A DNA stretch of 64,000 nt, from assembly GCA_030141605.1 (NCBI GenBank), contig JAQGDQ010000106.1, positions 124,001-188,000 on the forward strand, given 5' to 3'. The DNA is from Tubiluchus corallicola (Eukaryota > Priapulida > Priapulimorpha > Priapulimorphida > Tubiluchidae). Shown here piece by piece: positions 47,483 through 60,400 of the stretch. The stretch's first letter is position 1. Every line of letters begins with the position of its first letter. Made by a program: the position numbers and the translations under genes. A model generated the notes under the pieces. It was given only the letters and a program-made list of their open reading frames with translations. It was not told where the DNA came from and did no database searches.

Positions 47483-49456
47483 CTAAAAAGGCAAGGCATA
47501 TATTTTACGTATGAACAACATACAAGCAAGAAAGCCAATAGTTCCAGTAAAGAGGAACAGGCACCACATGATGATAGCTGTATAGCCAAAATAAAGAAAG
47601 GCGCTAACAAATCCCGTATAGTCAGTGTAAACAACATAGTAGTAGACACTATAAACACACGAAAAAATGGCTACACAACCTGAAGTCATATATGACCGCC
47701 ACCACCAATGATAATCTTCACCACACAGGTGAAAATAACACAGAAGAATTGTCGCTTCAGCACATGTAATAATTAGAATAACAAACACCATAAACAGAAA
47801 ACCAAACATGTAGAAAATCTGGTGAGACCAAATGCTTTTTAAGATAAAGAACAGCTGTATAAAAATGCAACTAAAAGGCAAAATACCACCAAACAGAATA
47901 CCTGGTATGGGTTTCTTATAAAAAGATTGTACTGGAATTTGTCGTGGTATCTGATTGGTGCATGCTGGCTGCTCAAAAAAGCTGTAACTACAACCCAAAT
48001 ATGTGCCAAAAAGTATTAGCGGGACACATCCAGCAAGCCAGATTATCAGTAGAACTAAAAAAGTAACAAACGGCATGGCTGCCGAGCTGCCACATACCCA
48101 TGAGATCAAGTTGCAGAAGAAAAATAAGGCAAATACAACTCCGGGGCATAAAAGACACGTCACTAACATGTTTGCTTTCCACTTTTCTCCTCCCATAATC
48201 TTGTAAAGTGATGCAGACATGTAGCCTGCAGACAATCCTGAAATACTATAAACCACTAAAATGCATTTAACAAGAGCCCCACGATTGCCGGGAAACAAAA
48301 GTCCGAAACAAGCAAATATCAATGTCACCAGTAAGGTTAAGCCTATCTGTGTACCAGAACCAACTAGAGCTGCTAATAATATGTCGTTAGCAGGTGGTCG
48401 AAAAACATCACCGTGTACTAGACGCCAGGCAAACTCGCCTTCACTCATCTGATCATTACTTTTGCACAGTCTTTTCAACAAAATCATAATTAACACTCCA
48501 GATAAAAATAACACAACAATTAATGAATTTATAACACTGAACCACAGAATATTAGCGTGAGGCATGGAACCCAAAATGTAGTCCCAACGAGAAGACCAAT
48601 TTATGTCTTTATTTTCCACAAAAGTTACACCATATGCATATGTTATAGTGACAGCACCGTTTTCTCCAGGTTGTTTAAAGCTAGCTGTACCTTGTTGCAA
48701 AGTGCACTTGTTCTCATCTTTAGGATCAATGGCTATGCCTATGCTCATTGGCTCTATTTTGATTGACAATATACGTCCAACTTGTTCAAACTGAGAGGAC
48801 GTAAAAGATATATCACCTTTCGGTGGGGTATGATAAGCTACTGTCAGGTTGATGTAATTGAACACATAGAATGTGTTAGGCTCTGAATATGCATTGCTAA
48901 TGACACAAGCATCTTTTGCACGTCCATCCATATCCACATAACAGCCAATTGGAAACCCGATTGCACAATATTCTACACCACTTTCTACTTGGTAACACCA
49001 TGGAACAGGTAAATTGTCTACAATCCAATGATGTTGGTAATTCAACATAATTCCTTTACTGAGAAATTTAAGCTTTTTCTTATGATCACTATTTGATTTA
49101 TCATCATATGTTTTTGAACACGCCACTTTGCATGTCTCGCTTTCGTTGAAGTTCAGTTCATAAGGAGAGGGACGTATCCGTTCCCCAAAAACAACCTGAC
49201 CCAGATTCTCCTTGTAGCTTGGGGCATCTTCTCTGCTAGGACAAAAATCAAAATGGCTGTATTCGAAAGGAATCACAGACACTTCTGAATCCAATCGGTT
49301 GACATATACAGGTATTTTGCTCTTGCAGTCTTTTACATCTTTATGTGCACAGTAACTAACGGGACCCTTTAACGGTAGGTGAAAAGCGTTTGTTTGAACA
49401 CCTAGTATTACAGTCTGAATTGCTAACATCAATGCCCAACTGCCCCAATGTGCCAT
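47483..49456 (-). CDS. TM9SF2: TM9SF2-like nonaspanin, intronless paralogue without KXD signal
   Basis: One uninterrupted 657-residue frame (human TM9SF2: 663). I chose the ATG at 49456 (MAHWGSWALML) because it starts a signal peptide ending near residue 23. The open frame further upstream runs across an apparent leader intron. The lumenal domain has the family blocks VNRLDSEVSVIPFEYSHFDF, NLGQVVFGERIRPSPY, LNYQHHWIVDNLPVPWCY and SRWDYILGSMPH. Then follow nine membrane segments with TNQIPRQIP, PGILFGGILPF and AEATILLCYFHLC. TM9SF proteins are Golgi/endosomal membrane proteins with roles in glycosphingolipid and membrane-protein sorting. The cytosolic loop after TM1 is about nine residues shorter than usual. 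The C-terminus is RKIYALPF, lacking the KXD/E COPI-binding end. Most likely a diverged duplicate of the gene at 63.5 kb. Confidence 0.96.
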   Translation of the reverse strand: MAHWGSWALMLAIQTVILGVQTNAFHLPLKGPVSYCAHKDVKDCKSKIPVYVNRLDSEVSVIPFEYSHFDFCPSREDAPSYKENLGQVVFGERIRPSPYELNFNESETCKVACSKTYDDKSNSDHKKKLKFLSKGIMLNYQHHWIVDNLPVPWCYQVESGVEYCAIGFPIGCYVDMDGRAKDACVISNAYSEPNTFYVFNYINLTVAYHTPPKGDISFTSSQFEQVGRILSIKIEPMSIGIAIDPKDENKCTLQQGTASFKQPGENGAVTITYAYGVTFVENKDINWSSRWDYILGSMPHANILWFSVINSLIVVLFLSGVLIMILLKRLCKSNDQMSEGEFAWRLVHGDVFRPPANDILLAALVGSGTQIGLTLLVTLIFACFGLLFPGNRGALVKCILVVYSISGLSAGYMSASLYKIMGGEKWKANMLVTCLLCPGVVFALFFFCNLISWVCGSSAAMPFVTFLVLLIIWLAGCVPLILFGTYLGCSYSFFEQPACTNQIPRQIPVQSFYKKPIPGILFGGILPFSCIFIQLFFILKSIWSHQIFYMFGFLFMVFVILIITCAEATILLCYFHLCGEDYHWWWRSYMTSGCVAIFSCVYSVYYYVVYTDYTGFVSAFLYFGYTAIIMWCLFLFTGTIGFLACMLFIRKIYALPF

Positions 49457-49500
49457 CTCACTGATTTCACGTATTCTTGAATGCTGTTTATTTGCAAAGC

Positions 49501-49567
49501 CTGTCAAACAATGAAAACAAAATATATGATGACTGTATTGAAATATAACTTTTAACAAATGACTCAC
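49501..49567 (-). other. Probable 67-base intron in the 5' leader of the TM9SF2-like gene
   Basis: On the - strand, ATTACC is followed by GTGAGTC at 49567, and a pyrimidine-rich tract ends in TTTGACAG at 49501. Forty-four bases later comes the chosen ATG. Splice-site quality supports a short leader intron; transcript evidence is lacking. Confidence 0.55.
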
Positions 49568-51149
49568 GGTAATGAATTTAATATTCGGTTAACAGGACCG
49601 GCAACATGTCACTTTTTCAAGAATGTGCAGTACCTCATTCACTGAAAATTGAGTAATATAACGTGACGACCGATTTCAAATCACAGATTACACACAGCCA
49701 GCATTTAACTATACGTCAAGAAAAACTACCAAGTGGGCTGATATGACAGATCAACACTATCGTTGGCAAAAGTGACTTGACAGCAAAATTATATACAAAT
49801 TATAACCACTTGCGGAAAAGTGTGCAGCTCAGTTGATCTACTGCTCTCTTTTGGAAAGAAAATGAAGCAAAATCTGCCTAACTTGGCTGCTATTAAGGGG
49901 AACACCAAAAAATGCATACTGACATAACAGATCTATCTTCACTTACACTTATTAGTGTGTAAGTTTCAAATAATTTAACGAATAAGTATCACTCGTAAAA
50001 ATTATTCAAATATTCGACTTTGGGGTACTTTCCTTCCACCCTCATTATGGTAGACTGCGAGGAGATAAATAAACAAAAACGCAGCTGTATTGATTAATTC
50101 TTCTATGTTCCAGTTACTGTATCATTGTGTATACCCCTTGCTGACCTGGAATGACAAATTTACCCACACCCATGCTTTTGCCCAGACAGAGCTGCAGCAA
50201 TAAATACTGCAACCTGAAATCGAAGATGAGCTGTACATGTATATTATTTAACATAGAGCTGTTTGACTTTTACATAACCGAATTTCTCTTTGCACAATGA
50301 ACATTCTATAGAGGTTGAATCGAATTTACAAATTGTTGTCATACCAAGTTTTTGAAGCCATAAAGACGACGAAGTATGTACAGACAGTACAGTATTTCTG
50401 TCCTCCCACCAAGTTGCCTGGACGTTGAGCTAATGATGGAATGACAATTTTCATGCCTCCTATTTGCAAAGACAAGGCATTATTATTATAAGGACATGCT
50501 GGACGATGTTTTTATCCGGTTTTTATGGGTTTTGCAAGTCAGGAACATTGTCTTTGCTTAGCACATGATATTGATTTACTCTCTCTATTCTCTAGAACAG
50601 ACATGATTTAGGAAATACATATTTGATTTTAAATGATGATGGTTAACTGATTTCTTTTCTTGAACTTCTCGTCAGTTTTGGGGTCATAACAATAAGTTTT
50701 TTATTCTAGTATGTTCAAATTAATGTACAGAAACATTCCTTAGCTGATCATGTGGTTAATTCATGGAATCTTCTTCAAAGCATAGACAATATACCCATAT
50801 CAAATTATTTATTTAAATTGTAGTTGTCTTTACAATTGCAATAGTAATTTTAGATGTAATTGAACTGTTACTGCATTAATTGAAATTCCCATTATATGGA
50901 AACCAATATTACGAACAGATAATAACGTAATTATAATAACTTTGGGAAAACAGGGAACTTGAGAGTAGTCTTAAAGGAAAAGAAAAAAATTGTTATAATT
51001 ACATATGTTCAGTCTTGAAATGCAAAAAGGCAACAATTTAACAAGAAATATTATCATGAACAATTACAAAATTTCATAAATGTACAGGCATTTTTTAAAA
51101 ATTATCCCTAGTAAATTTAAACTTTGCACTTGGCATCATACAAGCTAGG
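49568..51149. other. Region upstream of the TM9SF2-like gene
   Basis: Presumably holds its promoter and first non-coding exon. Otherwise AT-rich sequence without recognisable genes. Confidence 0.4.
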
Positions 51150-51152
51150 CAC

Positions 51153-52170
51153 ATGTTGATGGGTCCAGTTATGCAGTGTAGTGTTACAAAAAGGTACTGC
51201 AGCAAAAGCAATCAAACCTTTTCCAAAGTATTTCTACAATTACTAGACTTGAAGACGAACAAAAAAGTTGTCTACGGATATGTCATTAATTACCAAATCG
51301 GTCTTTGCAACTGTAAAGTTGATAATGCGATTAATCATCTTGATAAAATCAAAAATGACATTGATGATAAGCTAGAGAGGACACATGCCAGAAAGTAGTT
51401 GAGAGAAGTAAAAAGAAAAACAATTTTAGTAATCTTGGGCCTCAGTGGATATTCCAGCAACAACATCGAAGACAGGAAGTATCATGATTTAGGTCATATT
51501 GAAACACTCTTGCAAAAGGTGGAGTTGGACCCAGATTCTGTCGTAACGGACTCCACTATCCGACTTAGTATAAAACTCTAACCCAAAAATTCATCAGATG
51601 AAGAACAATGAGGATAACTACTGCGACCACTCAAGATCGAGCATAGATCCTCAAACTAGCTAAGCACCTAAGCAAGATCCAGCCCATCCTGCTTAGCATA
51701 CATATAAATAAGGACATGACACCTAAGGAACGTAAAATAAGACATAATCTAGTTAAAGAATTGCAAACTAGGAAAGCCGATGAAAAAACTTACAGATATT
51801 CAATCACAAAATAGCGAAGGTGAAAGAAACAACTGAGTCAAGATTCTGCATGACTATGCACTCATCATTCACAAACATTAAAACAGTCTGTTTCAAATTT
51901 AATCACTGCTAATGATTACAATTGTTCTGATAATGTTCTAACTAATATTAAGTGCCTGTATACTAATACTGACTCCCTGATGAATAAACATCATGAATTG
52001 AAACTTCTAATAAATTTGCATTAGAAACGTCTAACACTTAAGATAACTGCTGTTATTGAAGTTAAATCAAAAAATTGTAAATACACCATGCAGAAATCTG
52101 AAATTAACATCGACGGATATCGGCTGTTTCTCGAAATTAACATTCGATTCTTATAGGTTCATCTGATATA
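51153..52170 (+). mobile_element. Decayed non-LTR retrotransposon (CR1/L2-like): ORF1 and start of endonuclease
   Basis: Frame 51153-51581 is an ORF1-type protein: a charged helical stretch (LDKIKNDIDDKLERTH), one in-frame TAG at 51396, then an ILVILGLSGYSS segment like the start of the ORF1 RNA-binding fold. At about 51700-51820, after frame damage, comes INKDMTPKERKIRHNLVKEL, the usual ORF1 C-terminal block. From about 51940, LKCLYTNTDSLMNKHHELK and later AVIEVKSKN match the N-terminus of the LINE AP-endonuclease, with stops. The rest of ORF2 is not found downstream, so this is a 5' fragment, the opposite of the usual 5' truncation. A pseudogene. Confidence 0.8.
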
Positions 52171-53864
52171 ATTAGATAAATGCCATTGCAAGAATTTTTT
52201 TATTAACAGAATCATTTACACAATTCTGCTGCTTTATGCAAGTAATAGAAAATGTGCGAAAAAGCTGCATGTGTCAGTGGTGTCTGAGTGAAATGATGTA
52301 ATCTTAGAAGACCATAAAAAGCAAAAGTAGAAAGTGTTTTGCTGTGAGAAGACACCTCTACGTCAGCGTCAATGAACCATACATTTCAACAGGACAACGA
52401 CGCAAGTAGTTCGTTTTATCTAATTTGAGTGTTGTGCACTTAATTATACAATACATACAATGAATGTCCTACAGAATCTTATTCTTATGGTAACTTTTAA
52501 AATGAATTTGGCACCTTAGGGAACAACCCAGTCTGCCCAGTGGAAGAGCCGGGCCTGGCCGATCCACTCAAAGGGGTTCCCTACTAGACAGCTACTAATT
52601 AATACACACAGAGAAATATATGTGTTTTTTTCACTGCATTTAGTGCACTCATTGCGACAGCGAGCACAGAAGTTGGTGGAAGTTCGTTTCAGTGCAAGAC
52701 TGTGCAGAAAGTTTTCTTGAAGCATACTTAAATTTTGTTTTAAGATGTTGAGCAATTCAGAGCCAGAGATACACAATTTAACATTTGAGTTTGAAGACTC
52801 CAAAGACAATAAACTGATGCAAGATATTAAGCAATATATAGCTACCAAATAAAACTGTACTGTTTTGGGCCTGTTCAGAAAATGACGAAAATCATGAAAA
52901 TAACCTAGTATATTAAGTTTTGGTATCAATGTGTAAACTATATTCAGTACTTTTTAAAAATGCAAAATAAGTAGTCTGCAGCATTATTTTTTAGGAACTA
53001 ATTGCCTTACCTATATACGTAGTGTCATAATAAGTTAATGCACCACATATTTCATTCAGTTTCCTCCTTACTTGTCATCCTTACATTTGTACTTACAAAA
53101 ACATATTTTTGCATTTTCTCTTTAGTAGCAATAAGTGGAGTGCGAAAACCATTGCTCAAGTGAAAATAAGTACCAATTACACGTTGCTTGTTCTTAGTAA
53201 TTAACGAATCATTTTAGTTTCTCTGTCTCCCCATTACTTGTTTTTCCGTTACTAAAAAGAGGTGCAAAATTACTTTTTAATTTTTGTTTTTATAATTCTC
53301 AAAGAATTACAGCATTTTCTTAAAAAAGTGTGCTGCTGTCAGGGCTGGCTCTACCCACCAGACAAGCAGTTCTTCAATTTTAAAGTCTATCATAAATGAT
53401 TACATTATTCAAGCGTAATTGGTTAAGTGCGCAACACATTTACTATGTCACTTCGGATTTCCTGTCAAAATGTATGACTCATCGACACAAGTATCTTTCC
53501 TAATGTTATGTCAGTTTACTCAAACACTTCTAATGCGTTTCTCTACTTTTTGCTGGCAGTTTCTATTTTATCCATATACCTGCAGGTTTAAGGTAGTGCA
53601 CATAGTAATAATTCATTTGTTAACAAAAAAGATTTCTTGCAACAGCATTTATCTAATTATAGCAAATAAACTTATAAGAATCGAAGTCTTCAATTTACAA
53701 AACTACAAGGAGCAGCAAATTTATAGTAACAGAAGTATACAGAGTGATGATGATGCTAACTCAAGAGTCCCTCAATCTGTTACCTTACAACATAAAATGC
53801 AATATTCAGAGCAGAGGAAATGATTTGTGGAAAAGATGTAAATACCTTGCTAGCTTGTTCTTCT
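52171..53864. other. Intergenic, no recognisable gene
   Basis: Includes an open frame of 137 codons (52516-52929, - strand) with no family resemblance, and a short GGGCTGGCTCTACCCACC stretch at about 53341 that looks like a transposon end. Nothing else can be supported. Confidence 0.4.
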
Positions 53865-54290
53865 TCAAAGTTTCATTCCACCTGTTGTAGGCATTGAGGC
53901 ACCAACATTTATTGGAGTATTCCACCCATCTCTATCTGCAGCTAACAGCCTAACTCTTAAAGATAGATTTGGTTGTAGTTGTTGAACATCTTTGTTTCAC
54001 TTAGCTATCCAAGTTGTTTTTGGTATGCCAGGTGGATTTTTGCAAGGTTTTAAGGCTTCCTTTAAGGCGATTCTTACTGGTGCTTCACTTGGTAATCTTA
54101 GAAGATGTCCTAACCATCTTAATCTTCGGATCTTGACTTTTGAACTCCTTTCTTTCGTTCTGGTGTATAAATCTTCACTTTTGATTATGTATGGCCATCT
54201 TATCTTTAAAACTTTCCTTAAAAGACATCTATGAAATGTGTCAATCTGCTTTTCCCGAGTAATACTTAATTTCTTGCTAGTTAATACGTT
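53865..54290 (-). mobile_element. Non-LTR retrotransposon fragment: C-terminal part of reverse transcriptase ORF
   Basis: Read on the - strand: TFHRCLLRKVLKIRWP, then RLRWLGHLLRLPSEAP, ALKEALKP and PKTTW, then a stop, then LAADRDGW. This is the ordered C-terminal signature of many LINE ORF2 proteins after the RT thumb. In-frame stops and the lack of an upstream RT core make it a dead 3' fragment. Confidence 0.8.
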
Positions 54291-56479
54291 TTGGCGATAT
54301 CTGTGGATTTAAAATAACACCAATCCACGAGATTGCCGTTTTAAGTCAACGAGACAAATTTTTCATAACCAAATCTTACCTGTGTCCGAAGCTGAGTGAC
54401 TTTTCATTTATGGATTTTTACTAAAATTACTAAATTAATACAATTACTAATATTAATAAAAATTATACCAAGAATAATATTATTATTAATAATAATATAA
54501 CATTATAAAATAAAAATATTACTAGCTTGTTGGTAGTTTTCAGTTTTTACCGTGGAAAAAAAAAGCAATATGCGCGATCTTTGAGAACAGCTGTAAGAAG
54601 AAAATAAGTAACTGTCGGCCAGACGCGAATAACGCGCCAGCGAGTCTAGCTTATGACCAATTTCAATTTTCAATTCAAATGTATTAGCTAATTAAACAAA
54701 GTACATTGATACAAAATCACAGTTAAATATTGTATTTTTTAGCAATGAAAGACAAGGAAAAAATGTCATTAGCTCTAGTGATAGCCTATCTGTTTCAGGT
54801 ATTTGAATAAAAGTTTATAAAGAATAAATTATCAATGAGTTAAAAAGAATTATGATCAAAGCTTGTTGCGGTAATGCTGATTTCTTCCTTCCTGAAGATC
54901 GGAGAAGCAGTTGCCCACTTAAATTTCTTGTACTGATGTGAACTATGACCCAAACTTATAATTATGTGAAGCATGAGCACAAAGCCTTTAAAAAGAAAAG
55001 AAAAACGATTAGTAAACTATATTTTTAGCAATATATACTTATACAGACATGCTTAAAACATCTCAGCTCTTAAGCAGCTGAATACTTCAGAAATTTAAAT
55101 TCAATCAAATCCAGTTTATTTGCTCAAATATGTGAGAAAAATACATTGGGAAATGAGCCATGATTTACTTATATAACTATTACACAAAGTACTTTCAGTA
55201 AGTTAATCATAAAAACAAACACAAAAGTTTAGTTAATAATTAACTAAGGCAAATAACATGAAAAGCCTATGGACATTTACATTAGACAAAATAACATTAC
55301 GTCCAACCGAGAGTTTTGTTGGAACTGCAGAACATGCATTCACTGATAAAGTTTCCAAAGCTGTTAAGGTCAGACTTATTGCTGGAGTTAAATAGCCAAA
55401 GTATGGGAAAAACTGAGACATTTAAAAAAGCAAAATTATAAAAACAATTACTGTATTTTTGTCTGATTTCTTTATTTACAGGGCATTCATCCTCTATGCA
55501 AGGGTTTTGTATGTTATCTCTACTAGTGGCACAGAAGGAACAGAGTCAGCGTCCTTTCATTTTCTTGTTGACTTTAATATCTGCCTTTTTCAATTTATAG
55601 GTCATAATTGCTTATTCTGAGTTTAGTTACGTTTCATCTGTGTTGCTTATTACAGTTTGAAGGTATGGCTCTGCATGGTATGTGTATTTCATGTTTCTGT
55701 AAAATCTTAGCTTATTCTTTCCTCCTACTTTTCTGTTATTGTTAAATATTTTTTGAAAAAATAGTGCACTTGCACCATAGATGATACTCAAAACTAGTGC
55801 ACTACATGGGCTGTCCAAGTACCACATTGACATTATGACTGAGTCACTGAGTTTCATTATACATGAAATTATAATTAATTAAAATATTAGGAGAGCTTTA
55901 CTTGTAAAATGTTGTGGCACTCGAATAAGTTGTTTCTGGTCACATTTATGCTGTTTTATCTGTATCTGTCTTGCTTCATTCCACAACATAAAGTAATAGT
56001 GGTGAAATGAAAAATGCTGCCCACAGTAAGTAAGACATTGGAGTCATGTTGTACATCCTGATGTTATCAAGTGGTAATGATGATGCCAAATTAGTGCATC
56101 ACCTTCTGATTGCCTATTACTGATTCTTTAGTAATTTTTTTTGGAGGGATTTTCTGAATTACCTAAAAAGCTGGCTTATTTCAGCTCAAAAAAGATCCCA
56201 AAACCAAATTTAATATTGCTCATCTGCCTACCTCAGAATAAATGATTACTTTATTTTATTGAATGTATAATTTCTATATAATTAATTATTCAAAGTATTA
56301 TTATTAAATAAACAAAGACAACGGATAAGGCGAACTAGGCTCATTTCTTTTCCTAACTGCATTCTGGTGCTAGGTGGAGTATGAACATTGTTTAGCCTGG
56401 GAATATAAGCTGACTTCGAGCTAACTGTTGCTCAGGTAAATAACAACCATTACTATGGCAAAAAGGGTTATCATGTTAG
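54291..56479. other. Intergenic, no recognisable gene
   Basis: AT-rich, including an AAT/ATT-rich patch at about 54420-54520. No exon, RNA gene or confident repeat. Confidence 0.4.
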
Positions 56480-57441
56480 GAGCTTTCATTATGCAATACA
56501 GCACCACTCACAATTTGATGCCATGTTCCCCGATCTGCTGCCACGTACATACCAACTATTCACGTCATTTAAGTCAAACAGAGTATTTAATAAATCTTTC
56601 TTCAGAACATCTAAATATGTGATCAGCTGTCCTCCTCTTGGTTTCTTCATTTAAGGTATTGGTGCTTAATGTAATGCTGTAGTAACTGGAAAATCCTGTG
56701 GTAATTTGATGATGTGTCCAATCCATCAATGCTTTTGTATGACTTCACTACATTTCTTCTTCTTTGTTAAATCATATAAATCCTGATTTGAAATTTTCTT
56801 TGGGCATTTTATACCCAGCATCTTTCTGGGCAACTTTTACTGTCCACAGTTCAGAATTACACAAGAATACAGGTTCTGCAAGTGATGACAGAATAATACG
56901 TACTTTAGTTTCTATGATAAGATTTGGATTTTTAGAAATGTTTGTGAGCCCAGAATATGCAGCCAAAATTAATATTTTTTGTGCATGCTATGTCAGCTTC
57001 GGTGCCTAGTAAACTAAGGTATTTGCAATTCTTTCAAGACGTATTTCCACCACGTTGTGTTGTGTATTGTTCTGTTTTGGCGTCATTTACCTTTAGATTG
57101 AAGTTTCTTAGACTGTTGGTTGCATCTTGTTTCACAGACTCAATTTAACTAAAGTTATGTGCTACCCACACAATATCATCAGCATGTTGCATGGGTAAGA
57201 GACTAGAAGGAGATCCAAGTATTGCATAATTATGCTCTTGCTGAATAATCTGTCGGATTGAATTTTGATCTAGAATTGGGTTCACATGATCTAAATGCTG
57301 TACAGGTGGCACGTAATTTATTTCCTTCAGGGTAGTTGCAAGATAAAATGTGAAGAGAACAGGGCTTAGGCAATCACCCTGCGCAACACCAGTGTTTGAG
57401 CAAAATTCTGAGCTGAATACACTATCACATCTTTCTTGCAT
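56480..57441 (-). mobile_element. Non-LTR retrotransposon fragment: RT palm to C-terminus
   Basis: Read on the - strand from 57441: NTGVAQGDCLSPVLFTFYLA (RT motif 4/B), then LPMQHADDIVWVA (the catalytic YADD box as HADD). Further on come LAEPVFLCNSELWTVK and, after stops and frame changes, GHIIKLPQDFP and LDVLKKDLLNTLFDL. The order matches RT palm, thumb and C-terminal region. Its C-terminus differs from the 53.9 kb piece, so the two are separate copies, probably of different families. Confidence 0.85.
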
Positions 57442-60400
57442 GAAGATTATGCAACACTATACTTGTCATGTACAATTCGTTTTTGTCCTGTACATCTGTT
57501 AAATGACTTAGTGTATGAACAATGTAATTTGTGCTAGAGATGGCTTTTTCTGCTAGAAGTTTACAAGCAAGAACTTAAGACTTCCCAAAGGTCATTTTGG
57601 TTTACCTGTTTTTGTAAAGAGGTTACAAACATTCGGTTTATACTACTGACCACTATGTAGCAAGATTCATATCTTTTTTCCGACTCATTCTCTCGTCCTT
57701 CAATTACCTGCTATTATTGCTACAAGGTTCGAGTTACATTTCAGTTATTGTTATTATTTTTTTAACTTGCTTTACTGTTATTATTATTGATCATAATGAA
57801 ATATGTTAGTATTGTTATAACACTGTCAATATAATCTCGTTATAATCTCTATATATATCCTGAGTTGTGTTTTCCAAATTTTTGCAATTTATTGGCATCG
57901 ACCGAATTTATTTCTCAAGTATAGCCCATTACGAGTTTATCCCAAGCTATTACTTCGTGCAGTGCCATCGGACGTCTCTCGTGTGAACCATTAATCACAC
58001 CACATTAACATGGCCTGTAAAAGTACTTATTTCAGATTATTTGGTAGCCTTTAATAAGTAAGTAAATAAGTAAGAAACAAGCATTAGCAAATTAACAGCA
58101 AGAATACTACTGCGGAAAATGACTCAAAATTAAACCATTACATACAGCATTACAAAAACAAAAGCAAAAATTTACTAATAATGAAACTTCCTAATACATC
58201 ACAAATCAGCATGCACCTGCACAATCATGCACGCTTACATAAAAACACGCATATGCAAAAGTTGCAAAAAATCAGTAATTAGGTATGACTTTAACAATAT
58301 AAACACCATCAGAAACTCTTGAACCGACAAATGAATTACTGCAAAGCTCTATACAAAAGTAAGCAAACAAATGAACTTACAAACGTTTGAGGCTCTGTAT
58401 AACAAACTTTAAGACAATTTTCAGAGATTAACAGAGTCATGCTGCTCTACAACAGTGGCGTACTCAGGCCTCTATACAACTAAAAACAGGATTTTGCACT
58501 ATTCAAAGGTTGTTTAAGTTCTCATACTAGAGCAGCCAAGCATGTTAAACAAAAGCGTTACAGGTAATGCAAAATAACGACGCTCTCCATTCAACACACC
58601 TAGCTTCACTATACCCACGCTAGCCTGAGAGATAACAGGGCCTATGCCAAGGCCTATCGTACAAGACCCCTATGACAGAGTCTGGTCATGAACTGAATAA
58701 AATTTAATGTCGCAGGAAGTGTATTGAGAGTTTCCCTCAAGCTAGGCTTCAGGGGACTTGTCACACAATGCATTATCTTACCCTTTTTTCTAACTTAATT
58801 GCATTATTCTAATTAATTGTTAAATTACAAATCTACATTATTTAGTACTGCAACATTGACTCTGTTATGTGTTGTATGAAGTGGAATAAACGAATATTGA
58901 GAGTAAGTTGAGTCATATTGTAACTTGCATATTAGAACACAATAGTCAAAAGTAATACATTTATGGGTTATTCTTTTTATATGGGAAATGGGTATACAAG
59001 GGAGTGGATAAATCATAATTGAATCCTTTTATTGTAATTTAGGCATTCAGGTCATCTAACAATGTTTCATAGCTGATCGAGTCAGTTCGTTACAGGGGCT
59101 GCCATCTTGTAATCGTGATAGTTGTCTGTTGTAAAAGAGATTTTAATGATCTGCTTCAATAACTGCCGAGTCAACCATTAGAATACGCAAGTTATTAGTC
59201 AGTCACTGATTATTTTAATGAATGAGCAAACTAACAAAAGAGGAAATAAACGAATATAAAATAACTAGGATAAAAATAAACTATACACGTAACACTAAAA
59301 TAAATGCTTACTTCGTAGCAAACTAATTAACTGGCTGATGGACTGATCGAATGACTGACTCACTGACTTACTGGTTGTACGACGGGTGGGTTGGCCAGTT
59401 AGCTTACTAACTGCGGCCCGTTGGCATAGACGCATAGAAGATATTTCTTCTGAAAATTTTCAGTATGCAAAATGCTGCTCAATCAAGCTGGTTTATTATA
59501 AACTATTTGTAACTAAACTAAACTAACGTAATTAGTAGCGTTTTGTGACGGAGTTGTCAACTGATCTCGTAACATATTGTTTTAGTTCTATGACAATAGT
59601 TGAGACAATGTCACTTGCTTAGTTAATAGCTAAGCCCACAACCAGGGCCGGATTAACACATAAGCAAAAATTAAGCACGCCCTTAGGGCACCAAGCAGGC
59701 AAAAAATAAAAGGTACGCTGAAGACAACAAATCTTTCACGGTTCAAAATATAGGTGGTTACAGGAGAATGAGGCACTTTGGCTGGGTCGTTTTTCACATT
59801 GCATCGTAGCGGGGCGGAGTAAGCATTTCGCGGATCTAAAGATATCAAAACATGAAGGACTTAAACTTTTATAATTAACACAACTTTGTTAAAACTTTTA
59901 CTTTACATAGTTAAAATCGTGTCAAACGCTTCGACACACTACTGCTGTCATCATCAGTGGTAAATGTGATATTTTCGCACTTATGAACTATAGCATAGCA
60001 GTAATTTTAGCGCAGTTAGCTACGTTTAGCATAGTTTCCTCTGAATATTAAGTGGTGTTTACCAGACATACGGAATCCGTATGCGTTATACTGATACGGA
60101 ATAGATAAAATCGGTTAATTTACATCGTTTTCAGTGCACTAGTTTATCAGACCTGCCTCATGTGTTATTTTTTTCTGCAGCTATTTCCTATAGATTTTTT
60201 GTGTACACAGTTGTTCCGCAGGTGGATAACGCATTTCGGATGTCTGGTAAACGCAGCTGATTTTAAAAAAGCAACCTCTAGCATTGTTAGCGTGCTTTAG
60301 CAGCAAATGAATCTGTCTTGTGTCGTTAGCAGTAGCAATGCTAGCAGCTTTTAGCGTGGTTAACATGTGCTAACAGATTTAGAGTAGTTTAGTGCGAGAA

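Noticed and set aside
49457-49567. Upstream 37-codon extension of the TM9SF2-like frame
   Set aside because: It begins at GTG and runs through good splice donor and acceptor sites. The ATG at 49456 starts a proper signal peptide.
52516-52929. 137-codon open frame on the - strand
   Set aside because: Low-complexity hydrophobic and Cys-containing stretches without family similarity, in a transposon-rich region. Kept only as a note.
53419-53823. 134-codon open frame on the + strand
   Set aside because: No recognisable motif, AT-biased composition, no start context or neighbouring exon.
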